A stretch of 64,000 nucleotides of DNA, taken from assembly GCA_051861545.1 (NCBI GenBank), contig JBIMKP010000010.1:50052-114051 (forward strand), written 5' to 3'. Below are positions 25,616 through 37,200 of the stretch, piece after piece. The stretch comes from CAISCU01 sp051861545. Lineage in GTDB: Bacteria > Bacteroidota > Bacteroidia > UKL13-3. The notes under the pieces are model-generated. The model saw only the letters and a program-made list of their open reading frames with translations. It searched no databases and was not told the DNA's origin. How positions within the stretch are numbered: the first letter of the stretch is position 1; each line of letters opens with the position of its first letter. Made by a program: the position numbers and the translations under genes.

Positions 25616-25765
25616 AGGATATTTCTGACAGAGTGGCAGTAAAATTGCTAATTTTGGCAATATTATTTAAATGGTATTTCGAATCATTGATAAATTTACT
25701 TTTGATTTCATTCTTAATGAATTGATTCTTTTTGTTGATATTGCAGCCAAATCAAACATTCGAAA

Positions 25766-26674
25766 ATGAAAGTTCTAATTACCGGCAGTAATGGTTTATT
25801 AGGTCAGAAATTAGTCGACCTTTACAAAACAAATTCTTCAGTAGAATTAATAGCTACAGCTAGAGGTGCAGATCGTTATCCAGATAAAACAGGCTATACC
25901 TATGCTTCTTTAGATATCACTCAAAAGAATGAGGTTGATACTATTTTAGATTTATATAAGCCAGATGTTGTTATTAATACAGCTGCTATGACCAATGTTG
26001 ATGCTTGTGAGTCGGAAAGAGAGGCTTGTGATGCATTAAATGTTCATGCTGTTGATTTTTTGGTTGATGCTTGTAACCGCAATCATATTCACTTTGTGCA
26101 TGTTTCAACCGATTTTATTTTCGATGGAACACATGGTCCTTTAACCGAAGAAGAAAAACCAAGCCCAATAAGTTATTATGGTTTGTCAAAAGTTAAGGCT
26201 GAAGAAATTGTTCAAACAAAATCAAAAAGTTGGGCAATTGCCAGAACTGTTTTGGTTTATGGAATTGTAAGTGATATGAGCCGTAGTAATATCGTACTTT
26301 GGGCCAAAGGTGCATTGGAATCTGGTAAATCAATCAATGTAGTAGCTGATCAATTTAGAACACCAACTTTAGCTGAAGATTTAGCACAAGGATGTGCTTT
26401 AATAGCTGAACAAAAAGCTACAGGAATTTATAATATCTCAGGAAAGAACTTTATGAGCGTTTACGATTTGGTAGTTCAGGTTGCTGATTATTGGAACCTA
26501 GATAAGAGTTTACTTCATTTATCGAGCAGTGAAGGTATCAAACAACCAGCTAAACGTCCACCTATAACTGGCTTCAGATTAGACAAGGCAATAAGTGTTT
26601 TGGGATATAACCCTAAATCGTTTCAGGAAGGCCTTAAATTGCTCGATGAACAACTAAAATCAACAAAATCATGA
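25766..26674 (+). CDS. RmlD-like NAD(P)-dependent sugar-nucleotide reductase
   Basis: 302 residues, extended SDR fold. Cofactor motif 'ITGSNGLLGQKLVDLY' at the N-terminus, 'VVINTAAMTNVDACE' (typical of RmlD), 'HVSTDFIFDG' and catalytic YYGLSKVKAEE (YxxxK). RmlD makes dTDP-L-rhamnose, but no rmlABC genes are nearby, so the exact substrate is uncertain. Its stop codon overlaps the start of the 56-residue membrane peptide (ATGA). Confidence 0.83.
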   Translation: MKVLITGSNGLLGQKLVDLYKTNSSVELIATARGADRYPDKTGYTYASLDITQKNEVDTILDLYKPDVVINTAAMTNVDACESEREACDALNVHAVDFLVDACNRNHIHFVHVSTDFIFDGTHGPLTEEEKPSPISYYGLSKVKAEEIVQTKSKSWAIARTVLVYGIVSDMSRSNIVLWAKGALESGKSINVVADQFRTPTLAEDLAQGCALIAEQKATGIYNISGKNFMSVYDLVVQVADYWNLDKSLLHLSSSEGIKQPAKRPPITGFRLDKAISVLGYNPKSFQEGLKLLDEQLKSTKS

Positions 26675-26841
26675 ATTATTTAATATTGCTCACAGAGCCC
26701 GCAGAACCTGCAAGTTTCACTTTTTGGTTCTTAACTGAAGCCTTTTTTGGTTTGGTTGTTTTTGTTCTTTTGTATTTTTTCATCGTAAAAAATCCGAAAA
26801 TCAACAAACCACCAACTCATGGAGATGAAAACAAAAATTAA
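26671..26841 (+). CDS. Small single-span membrane protein (56 aa)
   Basis: An ATG overlapping the stop of the RmlD-like gene (ATGA) opens a 56-codon frame that ends inside the start of the ComEA-like gene. The peptide has an extracytoplasmic-looking N-terminus ('MNYLILLTEPAEPASFTFW'), one clear membrane helix (about residues 18-40, 'FFGLVVFVLLYFFIV') and a short basic tail ('KNPKINKPPTHGDENKN'). The double overlap on both sides, and the positive-inside tail, argue for a real translated gene. Function unknown. Confidence 0.6.
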   Translation: MNYLILLTEPAEPASFTFWFLTEAFFGLVVFVLLYFFIVKNPKINKPPTHGDENKN

Positions 26842-27490
26842 AACTTGGATAGAATCCTATTTTTATTTCAATAAACTAGAGCAGCAAGGTATTTACCTGT
26901 TGCTCTTTTTTATTTTACTTACTTGGTTAATTAAATTATGGGTCCCCGTAATTTTTAAACCTAAACCTATTGATGTTACTTTTACTTTGGCAGAAATTCC
27001 TCAATCAGATTTTAAAGAATTTGAAAACTCAAAGTTTAAAAATGCTTTTGCTGATTCAACAAAGAAGAAAATTGAGACTAAGCCTAAACTAGCAATTGTT
27101 GACTTGAATTTAGCGGATAGCTTAGAAATACTTTCTTTGTATAGAGTAGGACCTTCTTTAACATCTAAAATACTTCAGCATAGAAAAAAACTAGGTGGAT
27201 TCGTGAGTTTGCAGCAATTAACCGAGATTTATGGTTTCAATGAAGATTTATTGTATGATTTAGATGGGAAAATTACCATAAGTGCGAAATCTGTTATAAG
27301 ATTTAATCTAAATAGCGTAAGTTTTGATGAGTTAAAGTCACATCCTTATTTCAAATTTGTATTGTCTAAACAAATTGTAAACTACCGCCAAGTACATGGG
27401 AAATTCAACGAAATTCAAGATTTAAAGAACATTAAAACGGTAAATGATTCAATTTTGAATTTAATAAAACCATATGTATTTGTTGATTAG
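26819..27490 (+). CDS. Membrane-anchored ComEA-like double helix-hairpin-helix protein
   Basis: 223 residues (start could also be the ATG at 26825). One membrane span at about 25-42, then two HhH units: 94-147 ('VDLNLADSLEILSLYRVGP', 'ILQHRKKLGGFVSLQQL') and 160-220 ('FNLNSVSFDELKSHPYF', 'IVNYRQVHGKFNEIQDL'). ComEA is the periplasmic DNA receptor of natural competence; many Bacteroidota carry this doubled version. Overlaps the small membrane gene by 23 bases. DNA binding is inferred from the family. Confidence 0.8.
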   Translation: MEMKTKIKTWIESYFYFNKLEQQGIYLLLFFILLTWLIKLWVPVIFKPKPIDVTFTLAEIPQSDFKEFENSKFKNAFADSTKKKIETKPKLAIVDLNLADSLEILSLYRVGPSLTSKILQHRKKLGGFVSLQQLTEIYGFNEDLLYDLDGKITISAKSVIRFNLNSVSFDELKSHPYFKFVLSKQIVNYRQVHGKFNEIQDLKNIKTVNDSILNLIKPYVFVD

Positions 27491-27565
27491 TAAAAATTGC
27501 AAAATTACTTCATCGTTTTTTAATGTGTAAGTAGGATATTGCGGGTCAAACCGAATACCAATTTT

Positions 27566-28705
27566 ATGAATTTCGACCAAACCGAAAACCAAAGAATGAT
27601 CGCCCAAATGGTGCGTGATTTCGCTGAAAAAAATGTTCGTCCCTATGTTATGGAATGGGATGAAGCGCAATTCTTTCCAAGAGAAATGTTTCGCGAGATG
27701 GGTAAATTAGGCCTATTGGGAGTTTTAGTTCCTGAAGAATACGGAGGCTCCGGATTAGGTTATTTTGAATATGTTACTGCTATTGTTGAATTATCAAAAG
27801 TTTGTGGCTCAGTTGGATTAAGTATGGCTGCTCACAATTCACTTTGCACGGGTCATATCATGTATTTTGGTAATGATGAACAAAAGAAACGTTGGTTACC
27901 AAAACTTGCTACTGGCGAATGGATGGGTGCATGGGGTTTAACCGAAGCAAACACAGGTAGTGATGCTATGCGTATGCAATGTGTTGCTAAAAAAGACGGT
28001 AATCATTGGGTTTTAAACGGTACTAAAAACTGGATTACACATGGAATCACTGGTGATGTAGCTGTAGTGTTAGCGCGTACTGGTGAATTATTAGATTCTA
28101 ATGGTATTACAGCTTTTGTTGTAGAAAGAGGAACACCAGGTTTTAAAGGTGGTAAAAAAGAAAATAAATTGGGAATGCGTGCTTCAGAAACTGCAGAATT
28201 AATTTTTGAAGATTGCAGAATTCCTGAAGAAAACGTTTTGGGTGAAGTTGGAGATGGTTTTAAACAAGCCATGAAAATTCTTGATGGTGGTAGAATTTCA
28301 ATTGCTTCTTTATCTTTAGGTATTGCCAAAGGTGCTTATGAAGCTGCTTTAAAATATTCAAAAGAGCGTCAACAATTCGGTCAACCAATCTCAAATTTCC
28401 AGGGCATTTCATTTAAAATAGCTGATATGGCTACAAGAATTGAAGCTGCTGAACTATTGACTTTACAAGCTGCTGATAGAAAGAATAAAGGGTTAAGCGT
28501 AAATAGAGAAGGTGCTTTTGCCAAGTATTATGCAAGTGAAGTAGCAGTTTGGGCTTCGACTGAGGCTGTACAAATTTTTGGCGGATATGGTTATACAAAA
28601 GATTTCCCTGTAGAAAAATTCTACCGTGATTCTAAATTATGTACAATAGGAGAGGGAACTAGTGAAATTCAAAAATTGGTTATCGCAAGAAGCATATTGA
28701 AATAA
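27566..28705 (+). CDS. Acyl-CoA dehydrogenase
   Basis: 379 residues from the ATG at 27566 (the frame extends 9 codons further but the family starts at MNFDQTENQ). FAD enzyme of fatty-acid or branched-chain beta-oxidation. Visible signatures: 'AWGLTEANTGSDAMRM', 'NGTKNWITHG', 'ERQQFGQPISNFQ', 'QIFGGYGYTKDFPVEKFYRD' and 'GEGTSEIQKLVIARSILK'. In the last motif relatives usually have YEGTSEIQ with the catalytic Glu; the Glu is kept. Monocistronic with a strong terminator. Confidence 0.93.
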   Translation: MNFDQTENQRMIAQMVRDFAEKNVRPYVMEWDEAQFFPREMFREMGKLGLLGVLVPEEYGGSGLGYFEYVTAIVELSKVCGSVGLSMAAHNSLCTGHIMYFGNDEQKKRWLPKLATGEWMGAWGLTEANTGSDAMRMQCVAKKDGNHWVLNGTKNWITHGITGDVAVVLARTGELLDSNGITAFVVERGTPGFKGGKKENKLGMRASETAELIFEDCRIPEENVLGEVGDGFKQAMKILDGGRISIASLSLGIAKGAYEAALKYSKERQQFGQPISNFQGISFKIADMATRIEAAELLTLQAADRKNKGLSVNREGAFAKYYASEVAVWASTEAVQIFGGYGYTKDFPVEKFYRDSKLCTIGEGTSEIQKLVIARSILK

Positions 28706-28725
28706 CAAGTTTTTAGACTTCGACA

Positions 28726-28766
28726 CAAAAAGAGCGGGCGAACCTTTGGTTCGCCCACTCTTTTTG
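28726..28766. terminator. Bidirectional terminator between acyl-CoA dehydrogenase and lipB
   Basis: Stem GGGCGAACC (28736-28744) / GGTTCGCCC (28748-28756) with 3-base loop, extended by AAAAAGAG / CTCTTTTT around one mismatch, giving A- and T-runs on both sides of the hairpin. Confidence 0.9.
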
Positions 28767-28779
28767 TATTATTAATTTC

Positions 28780-29481
28780 CTATTGATAGCTGAATTCAAA
28801 TAAATTAGCAATATGTCTTTTTAGCTTTTCTTTTACTTCTTCCATTTCAACTTTTCTACCAAGTTCTCTTTCCATTGATGTCACATCTTTATCATCAATT
28901 CCACATGGTATAATGTTTTTAAAATAGGCTAAATCTGTATTAATATTAAATGCCAATCCGTGCATCGTAACCCATCTGCTGCATCTAACTCCCATTGCGC
29001 ATATCTTCCTCGCTTTTTCGTTATCTGCATCAATCCAAACTCCTGTATAGCCTTCGTACCTGCCTGAAATTATTCCATACTCGGCTAAGGTTAATATAAC
29101 AGCTTCTTCAAGTGTTCTTAAATACCTGTGAATGTCTGTGAAAAATTGCTCTAAATCAAAAATAGGATATACTACAAGCTGATTTGGTCCATGATAAGTA
29201 ATATCACCTCCTCTGTTTATAGGATAAAATACTGCATTTGCTTTTTTTAAACCTTCTTCATCCAATAATAAATTTGAAACATCTCCACTTTTTCCTAAGG
29301 TATAAACGTGAGGATGCTCGCAAAAAATCAATGTGTTTTTTAACACTGTTTTTGAACTAATTTCAAATTCCCTTTCTAAAAGCTTAGTATCAACCAATTC
29401 TTTAAAAAGAGTTTCTTGTTGGTCCCAAGCTGATTTATAATCTATTGTACCCCAATCAGTAAAATTTACCACTTTTTCCAT
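28780..29481 (-). CDS. lipB: Octanoyltransferase
   Basis: 233 residues. Moves octanoyl groups from acyl carrier protein to lipoate-dependent enzymes. Motif RGGDITYHGPNQ (90-101), the catalytic Lys159 in 'KICAMGVR' and the catalytic Cys193 in 'IIPCGI' are present; 'VTMHGLAFNINTDL' completes the pocket. Seven bases downstream of the terC gene on the same strand. Very sure. Confidence 0.95.
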   Translation of the reverse strand: MEKVVNFTDWGTIDYKSAWDQQETLFKELVDTKLLEREFEISSKTVLKNTLIFCEHPHVYTLGKSGDVSNLLLDEEGLKKANAVFYPINRGGDITYHGPNQLVVYPIFDLEQFFTDIHRYLRTLEEAVILTLAEYGIISGRYEGYTGVWIDADNEKARKICAMGVRCSRWVTMHGLAFNINTDLAYFKNIIPCGIDDKDVTSMERELGRKVEMEEVKEKLKRHIANLFEFSYQ

Positions 29482-29488
29482 GGTAATC

Positions 29489-30247
29489 TTACTTATAAAT
29501 GTCTTTTAATTTCACAGATTTAGAGTCTTTTTTACGCATTTTCATGTTCAATAACTCTATGCCAATCGAAAATGCCATAGCGAAATATACATATGCTTTC
29601 AAGTTGAATTTTTCTGCAACTTCATGGTTCCAACCTTCAATAATTAGCATAATTCCAATTACCAATAAAAAGGCTAATGCCAATAATTTAATACTCGGGT
29701 GTTTGTTAATGAAATCGGCAATATAACCGGAGAAAAATAGCATTATTACCATACATATTACAACAGCTAAAATCATTACAGGTAAATCTTGCGCCAATCC
29801 AACCGCAGTAATTATTGAGTCAAATGAAAATACAATATCAATTACAATTACTTGTAATACAATATTCCAAAATTTGGCTTTAATATTTTTACTGTGTTCT
29901 TCACTGCCATCTTCTAATAATTCAAAAATTTCGATGGTACTTTTGTAAAGAAGAAATAAACCTCCACCTAATAAAATAATATCTCTTATAGTAATTGGAT
30001 GATCAATAATGGTGAAAATAGGATTTTGAGGACTATTCACTATATGCGAAAGGAAACTCAATAAAATAAGTCTAATAAATAGGGCCAAGAAAATCCCTAA
30101 ACGCCTAGCTTTCTGGCGATGTTCTTCTGGTAGTTTACCTGTTACCAATGATATGAAAATTACGTTGTCGATTCCCAACACAATTTCCATTACAGTTAAT
30201 GTTATTAAGGAAAGCCAAGCTTCCGGTCTGCTAAATAATTCTATCAT
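29489..30247 (-). CDS. TerC family integral membrane protein
   Basis: 252 residues, about seven membrane helices. The family's acidic helix motifs are present: E21 in 'EIVLGIDNVIF' and 'VIDIVFSFDSIITAVG'. TerC-like proteins are linked to metal (Mn2+) export and to membrane-protein metalation; the precise ion here is unknown. Co-transcribed with lipB, no known functional link. Confidence 0.88.
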   Translation of the reverse strand: MIELFSRPEAWLSLITLTVMEIVLGIDNVIFISLVTGKLPEEHRQKARRLGIFLALFIRLILLSFLSHIVNSPQNPIFTIIDHPITIRDIILLGGGLFLLYKSTIEIFELLEDGSEEHSKNIKAKFWNIVLQVIVIDIVFSFDSIITAVGLAQDLPVMILAVVICMVIMLFFSGYIADFINKHPSIKLLALAFLLVIGIMLIIEGWNHEVAEKFNLKAYVYFAMAFSIGIELLNMKMRKKDSKSVKLKDIYK

Positions 30248-30266
30248 TTTTGGATTTTTCCGGCTG

Positions 30267-30274
30267 CAAAAATA
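30267..30274 (-). promoter_or_regulatory. -7 element TATTTTTG before terC-lipB
   Basis: Exact TAnnTTTG match on the minus strand, 20 bases before the terC start codon. It lies just ahead of the miaA stop (30282). No TTG at the usual distance. Confidence 0.35.
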
Positions 30275-30281
30275 TGAAAAT

Positions 30282-31193
30282 TTATTGAGCTTTATTGTTA
30301 TGACATGTAATATCTATAAATGCCTTTATATCAGATAGTTCATTTGCTTTTTTCCAAATTATATCTTCTTCTCTTTTAAACCAAGTCAATTGGCGCTTTG
30401 CGTAATTTCTGCTATGTTGTTTAATTTTATCAAAAGCATACTCTAATCCACAATTTCCATCAAAATAGTCAAACAATTCTTGGTAACCTACAGTTTGTAA
30501 TGAGTTTAAATGTTTTAATGGGTATAATTCTCTAGCCTCATTTTCTAAACCGTTTGCTCTCATTATATCTACTCTTGAATTTATTCTTTGATATAATTCC
30601 TCTCTTGGCCAATCAATTCCAATTTTAATGGTTTCAAATTCTCGAGTTTTTTTCATGTTTCCTAGTTCAACACCTTGTAAACTCATTTCAATTGCTCTCA
30701 TTAATCTTTGAGGATTTTGTTGGTCTATCAATTCCCATTTTTTTGGATTTAGATTTTTTAGCTCGTTTTGTAAAAATTCAATTCCATTTTGGATATAATT
30801 AGACTCTAAATTAGCCCTTAATTCTAAATTAGCTTTAGGCATTTCATCCAATCCATCAACCAATGCTTTTACAAATAATCCAGAACCTCCTGTTGCTATA
30901 ACAATGTCTTTTTCTTTATATAGTTCATTTAGTTTTTTTATTGAATCTCTTTCAAAATCACCTGCAGAGTAATATTGTTCTGGCTCAAGAAAGTCTATAA
31001 AATGATGTTTTGCCTGATTTAATTCTGTTGAACTTGGTTTGGCTGTTCCAATATCCATTCTTTTATAAAATTGCCTTGAATCTGTTGAAATAATTTCAGT
31101 ATTAAAATATTGAGCTAATTCAATAGATAATGCAGTTTTTCCAGAAGCTGTTGGGCCAAGTACAAGTATTAGGTATTTTTTTTTATCAGGCAT
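30282..31193 (-). CDS. miaA: tRNA dimethylallyltransferase
   Basis: 303 residues from the ATG at 31193 (MPDKKKYLIL); the longer frame adds 15 hydrophobic residues that do not belong to the family and run into the neighbouring terminator. P-loop GPTASGKT (13-20), 'STDSRQFYKRMDIGTAKP' for substrate and tRNA contacts, and 'TGGSGLFVKAL' are all present. It adds dimethylallyl to A37; MiaB (24208-25587) then methylthiolates it. Confidence 0.95.
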   Translation of the reverse strand: MPDKKKYLILVLGPTASGKTALSIELAQYFNTEIISTDSRQFYKRMDIGTAKPSSTELNQAKHHFIDFLEPEQYYSAGDFERDSIKKLNELYKEKDIVIATGGSGLFVKALVDGLDEMPKANLELRANLESNYIQNGIEFLQNELKNLNPKKWELIDQQNPQRLMRAIEMSLQGVELGNMKKTREFETIKIGIDWPREELYQRINSRVDIMRANGLENEARELYPLKHLNSLQTVGYQELFDYFDGNCGLEYAFDKIKQHSRNYAKRQLTWFKREEDIIWKKANELSDIKAFIDITCHNNKAQ

Positions 31194-31210
31194 TTTTACA
31201 AATATGAAGC

Positions 31211-31247
31211 AAAAAAAAAGAGTTGCAATTTCTTGCAACTCTTTTTT
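31211..31247. terminator. Terminator of the giant adhesin gene
   Basis: Perfect stem GAGTTGCAA (31220-31228) / TTGCAACTC (31233-31241), 4-base loop, with an A-run (from 31212) and a T-run (to 31247). On the minus strand it follows the adhesin stop at 31264 and sits just before miaA, so miaA needs its own start of transcription. Confidence 0.88.
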
Positions 31248-31263
31248 AGTAATCTAATTGTTT

Positions 31264-34200
31264 TTATTGACCAGCAACTGCAAAGAATGCTCTTCCAATT
31301 ACCTTGTTTCCATTAGTTAAAATAACATGGTATTTACCAGCATCTAAATTTAAGTTTCTAAATTCAATGCTGTTTTCATTTCTTAAATCGTGTGATTTAT
31401 TATAAACAGATCTTCCTAACATATCTACTATAACTACATCAACGTCTTTGTAATTAACCATATCAGCTACACTAATTGTGAAACTTCCAGTATTAGGATT
31501 TGGATATAAATTAATGTTGAAACTATTTGCGGTTACAGATGAAATTCCAGTAACATCAGCTCCTGCTGCTTTTACTTCTCCAGCTTTACTGATTTCTGTA
31601 GGTAGGTCGTCTTGGTTAACTACTGATAGGCCTGTGCAAGGTAATGCAACTACTGTTACATTCATTGTAGCACTTCCAGTGCAACCTGCCATTGAAATTG
31701 CATTTAATGTTACAGTATATGTTCCAGGTGTAGTGTAAGTTTTTCCATAATGGAAAGTTGATGTTGATGTTGTTCCATCTCCAAAATCCCAAGTATATCC
31801 GTTGTTAACCCAACCCCAACCAATAAAGTAAGTAGAATTTGAAAAATCAAATCTATTATTACTTACACACTGAGTAGCTAATGGAGTTGTAAATTGTACA
31901 ATTGGACTGTTTTGACCAACATTTGCACGGATATTTTCCGCATAAACTGTTGAACATACTCCATCATTTACTGTTAATGTAACCAAATAAGTTCCAGGGT
32001 AATTATAAGTGATAACTGGTGATGCAACAGTAGATGTTGAACCATTTCCAAAATCCCAAGTAAATGCAGGAACTCCAGTTGATACACTTGATGTATTCAT
32101 GAATGAATGTGAATTGGTACAAGAATTCTCAACTGCACCATGTGAGAATGATGCGATTGGAGCTTGTGTTGCAGCTACAGCAGTAATGCTTCTTGTGCTT
32201 GATATGCTGCATCCTGTAGAATTTGTTGCAGTGAGTGTTACTGTTTTTGGTCCTGAACTTGCATAAGCTTTTACAGGTGATGGAAGAATTGAACTTGTTC
32301 CGTCTCCAAAATCCCAGATATATGTTAAATCTCCGTAGTCAACGCTTGAATTATTTACAAATACAATATTGTTGGCACATGTTCCAATAGAATCAGAAAA
32401 ACTCACGGTTGGTGATGAACCTACTTCTACTGTTTGAGTATTAGTTGAAATACAACCTTGGTTATTTACTGTTAAGGTTACATCATAACTTCCAACTGTT
32501 GCATAAGTAATGCTAGGATTAGTAGATGTTGATGTGCTGCCATCTCCAAAGTTCCAAGAGTAAGAAATTCCAGCACCAGTGCTTGAACTATTTGTGAAAC
32601 TAACAGTTTTGCTACAAGCAGTATAAGAAGGAGTAAATGAAGCGGTAGGTGCAGTTCCTACATATAATATTCTGCTATATGAAGATGAACATCCAGCTGA
32701 ATTTACTACAGTTAAGGTAATTGTTTTGTAACCTGTACTAGAATATGTTTTACCATAAACAAATGTGTTTGTTGATGTTGTTCCATCACCAAAATCCCAA
32801 ATTGAAGTTGGAATCCATCCTGGACCAACGTGTGTTGATGTGTTTAAGAAGCTAAATTGTGCTCCAGCACCACATTGTCCTGTATTTTCAATTGTAAATC
32901 CTGCTAATGGTCCATTTGCAACACTAGTTACAACTAAACTTGAACTTGTAACTGATTGACATCCCAATCCATTAGATGCTGTTAGAGTTACAGTATAAGT
33001 TCCGGTTGCGCCATATCCTTTTGTTGGATTTGCAACATTTGATGTGCTTCCATCTCCAAAATCCCATAAGTAACTTGTAGCTCCTGTTGAAGTGTTTGTA
33101 AAGTTATATCCTGCTGCACATCCACCTGATGTTGAATTTGTAAATGATGCTGAAGGACCACTTGATGCTGGTGCATTTACAACAACATTTACACTAACAT
33201 TTGTTGAACAGCCTACAGATGTAATTGCAGTTAGTACAACTTCATATGTTCCACCAGCTGAGAAAGTATGACTTGGACTGATTGATGTTGCGCTAGCTCC
33301 ACCATCATCAAAATTCCAATAATAAGTAAATGGACCTGTTCCTGATGTTGTGTTCGCAAAACTTAATAATGTATTACAGCTTTGTTGAGTTCCAACAGTA
33401 AATGATGGTGTAACATCTCTGTTTAAAGTAAATGATTTAGTTTCATTACTTACACAAGTGCCTTCTGATGCTCTGAAAACTATTGTATGTGCTCCATTTG
33501 CTAAGCCACTTAAAACAACAGGAAATGATGATATTGTTTGAAATGAACCATTATCTAATGAATATTGGTATGTTGTAGAAACAGTTGAATTTAAAGATGT
33601 ATTAGCTAAACTAACTGTGTTAACACATAAATCTGCTTGAGTAATGGTGAAGTCTGCATCAATAACATTGGTATTAAATGCTGTTGCTGTTACTGATTGT
33701 GTTGTTGTTGCAGAACATCCTGTTGATGATACAGCTTCTAATACTACGCTTTTACTTCCACTAGTTAAATAATCATGTGTTGGATTTGCTAAAATAGAAG
33801 TATCTCCATCTCCAAATCTCCAAATATAACTAGGTGTTCCACTAGCACTTGTTGATGTATTAGTAAAGCTCATTCTGTTGTTACAAGAATTTGAGGCAGT
33901 TGTAAATGATAAACTTGGAACATTTCCAACAACTACCAATTGGCTATCTACACTTGCAGATGTACCGCATGAGTTAGAACCATTAATAGTTAGTTTTACA
34001 TGGTAAGCTCCAGGTGCAGCATAAGTAACTGAAGGATTTGGTGAGGTAGAAGTAGTTCCATTTCCAAAATCCCATGAGTATGAAGTTGCATGAACTGATT
34101 GGTCAGTGAAAGAAACACTGTTTGTACAAGAAGCATTATGAGTATAAGATGCGGTTGGTGCGCTTAAAACATTTACATCCATAAAAGTTGTATCTGTACA

Positions 34201-37200
34201 TCCAGTTGATGCATAAGAAATTAAATGTACTCTGTAAGAACCTTCACTTGCATAATTATAATCATTATAGACTGTAGTAATATTAGTATCACCATTACCC
34301 CAAGTCCATTTATTACCATTAACAAATGATGGCCAATGATTAGTTGATGCATTTCTAAAGTTGAATGCATTTCCATTTAAACATTGTGTGGTTGGGAATG
34401 ACATGCTAATTACTGCAGTTGGTGCATTTGTAATATGTCTAGTAATTGTAGATGTTGATACACAACCTCTATCAGAAGTAGCTGTAACCAAAATTGAACG
34501 AATAACATTTGGATATCCTGGATCTCCCCAAGCCATTAAACTTTCAGCTTTAATAGGGAATTCATGTTTTAAATCTTCTTTTGATGTTGTTGAAAGTATT
34601 GGACTTCCATCATTAAAGTTCCAAGTATAATTCACAATTGATCCTTCATTAATAGTAGATGCATTTGTGAATATAACTTTGCTAGTACATAATAATTGAC
34701 CAGCATTTGCAGAAACTCCTCCAGAAATTGTAGAGCTTGTTCCTGCTACAATGTTTGGACTAGGCCAAACGTCTAAGTAGTTTACTCTATTAAAACTATC
34801 AATACAACCATGAGTTGTAGTTGCTGTTAATGTTACTGTATAATGTCCATCAGCAGTGTAAACTTTTGTAGGTGTTGCTCCTGTTCCTAATGAACCGTTT
34901 CTGAAATTCCAAGAATAACTTGTTCCTGTATTTGGAGTTCCATCACTTAATGTTGTACCATTTGTAAATACAAAGCTATTAGTGCTTAAACATTGTTGTA
35001 ATGCGCTTGATGATGCAAAACTTACAACTGGTTTAGGACGAACAAAAATATTTCTTGTTGCAGAATTTGTACATCCATTATTGTCTAATAAATTCAGACT
35101 TACATTGTATGTGCCTTCATCGCCATAAACATATGAATTATATGTAGAGTTAGATGCTCCACTTGATGCTCCAATTCCATCACCTAAGTTCCATGCATAG
35201 TTTGCAATATTGGTAGTATTTGAGCTTGTAAAGTTAAATGAATTGTTTCCTGCGTATCCAACTCCATTAATACATTGGTCTGCATCGTTTACTAAAACAC
35301 TTACAGATGGAATTGTATTTACAGTTAATGTTTGAGCTGAACTAGTTTGAGAACAACCTAAATTATTTGTAACAGTTAATGTATATGCTCCTGCTGTTGA
35401 TGATGAATATGAACTTGAATTTGTTCCAACTGCTGTAACTCCTCTTCTCCACGCATAAGTTGATATACTAGTTCCATCTCCAAAGGTTGATGCAGAGCCA
35501 TCAAAACTTGCTGAGCTACTTGAACAAATTATTGCATCATTTGCAATAACTGAACTTTCTGTAATAACAAAATTAGGAGTTGGTTTTTGATGAACTACAA
35601 CCGTAGTTGAATTGTTAGCCGAACAACCATTCGCATCTAAAACAGTTAAAGTATAAGCTCCATCATTTGCATTTACAACTGAACTGATTGTTGCATCTTC
35701 AGTTGAAGCTGAAAATCCATTTGAACCAGCCCAAGTATAAGAAGAAATTGCGGCATCACCAGCGCTTGTTGTTGCACTTAAGTCAATGTTTAATCCTTCG
35801 CATTTTGGACCATTATTAGAAATTGCAGAAATAGCTGGTTTTTTATGAACTACAACCGTAGTTGAGTTATTTACTGAACAACCATTCGCATCTAATAATG
35901 TTAATGTATAAGAACCATCATTTGCGTTTACAACCGAATTGATTGTTGCATCTTCTGTTGAAGCTGAGAATCCATTTGAACCAGACCAAGTATAAGTTGA
36001 AATTGCTCCATCACCAACAGTGATTGTTGAATTTAAGTCGATATCTAATCCTTCACATTTAGGTCCATTATTTGTAATTGCTGAAATTGTTGGTTTTTGA
36101 TGAACAGCAACTGTAGTCGAATTATTAATAGAACATCCATTCGCATCTAATACCGTTAATGTATATAAACCATCATGTGCATTTACAACTGAATTAATTG
36201 TTGCATCTTCAGTAGATGCTGCAAATCCATTTGAACCAGCCCAAGTATAAGTTGAAATTGCTCCATCACCAGCGCTTACTGTTGAATTTAAGTCGATGTT
36301 TAATCCTTCACATTTTGGACCATTATTTGTTATTGCAGAAATTGTTGCTTTTTGATAAACTACAACTGTAGTTGAGTTATTAACCGAACAACCATTCGCA
36401 TCTTCAACAGTTAAAGTATATGAACCATCATTTGCATTTACAGCTGAGCTAATAATTGCATCTTCAGTAGAAGCACTGAATCCGTTTGACCCAGCCCAAG
36501 TGTATGAACTAATTGCTCCCTCACCTGCACTTGTTGATGCATTTAAGTTGATATTTAATCCTTCACATTTAGGACCATTATTAGAGATTGCTGAAATAGT
36601 TGGTTTTGTGTAAACAACAACTGCTGTTGAAGTATTTACTGTACAACCATTTGCATCTACAAGAGTTAATGTATATGAGCCTTCATTTGCATTTACAACT
36701 GAATTGATAGTAGCATCTTCAGTTGAGGCAGTAAATCCACTTGGACCAGACCAAGCGTAAGAAGAAATAGCTCCATCACCAGCATAAGTTGTTGCGGTTA
36801 AGTCGATGTTTAATCCTTCACATTTAGGTCCATTATTTGCAATTGGGAAAATTGTTGGTTTTCTATGAACAACAACTGTAGTGGTATTATTTGAAATACA
36901 TCCATTTCCGTCTTCAATAGTTAAGGTATAAACTCCCTCGTGTGTGTTAACAACAGAATTGATAGTTGCATCTTCGGTTGAAGCAGTGAATCCCAAAGAA
37001 CCACCACTCCAAGAGTAAGTTGAAATTGCTGCATCACCAGCGCTTGTTGTTGCATTTAAGTTAATGCTTGATCCTTCACATTTAGGCCCATCATTTGAAA
37101 TAGCGGAAATAACTGGTTTTTGGTAAACTGTTACTGTGGTGCTCGATGAAGCCGAACAATTGTTATCATCAGTAATAGTTAATGTGTATGAACCATCATT

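Noticed and set aside
25640..25665. Short inverted repeat around TTGCTAATTTTGGCAA
   Set aside because: Too short and imperfect to support an operator call in AT-rich DNA.
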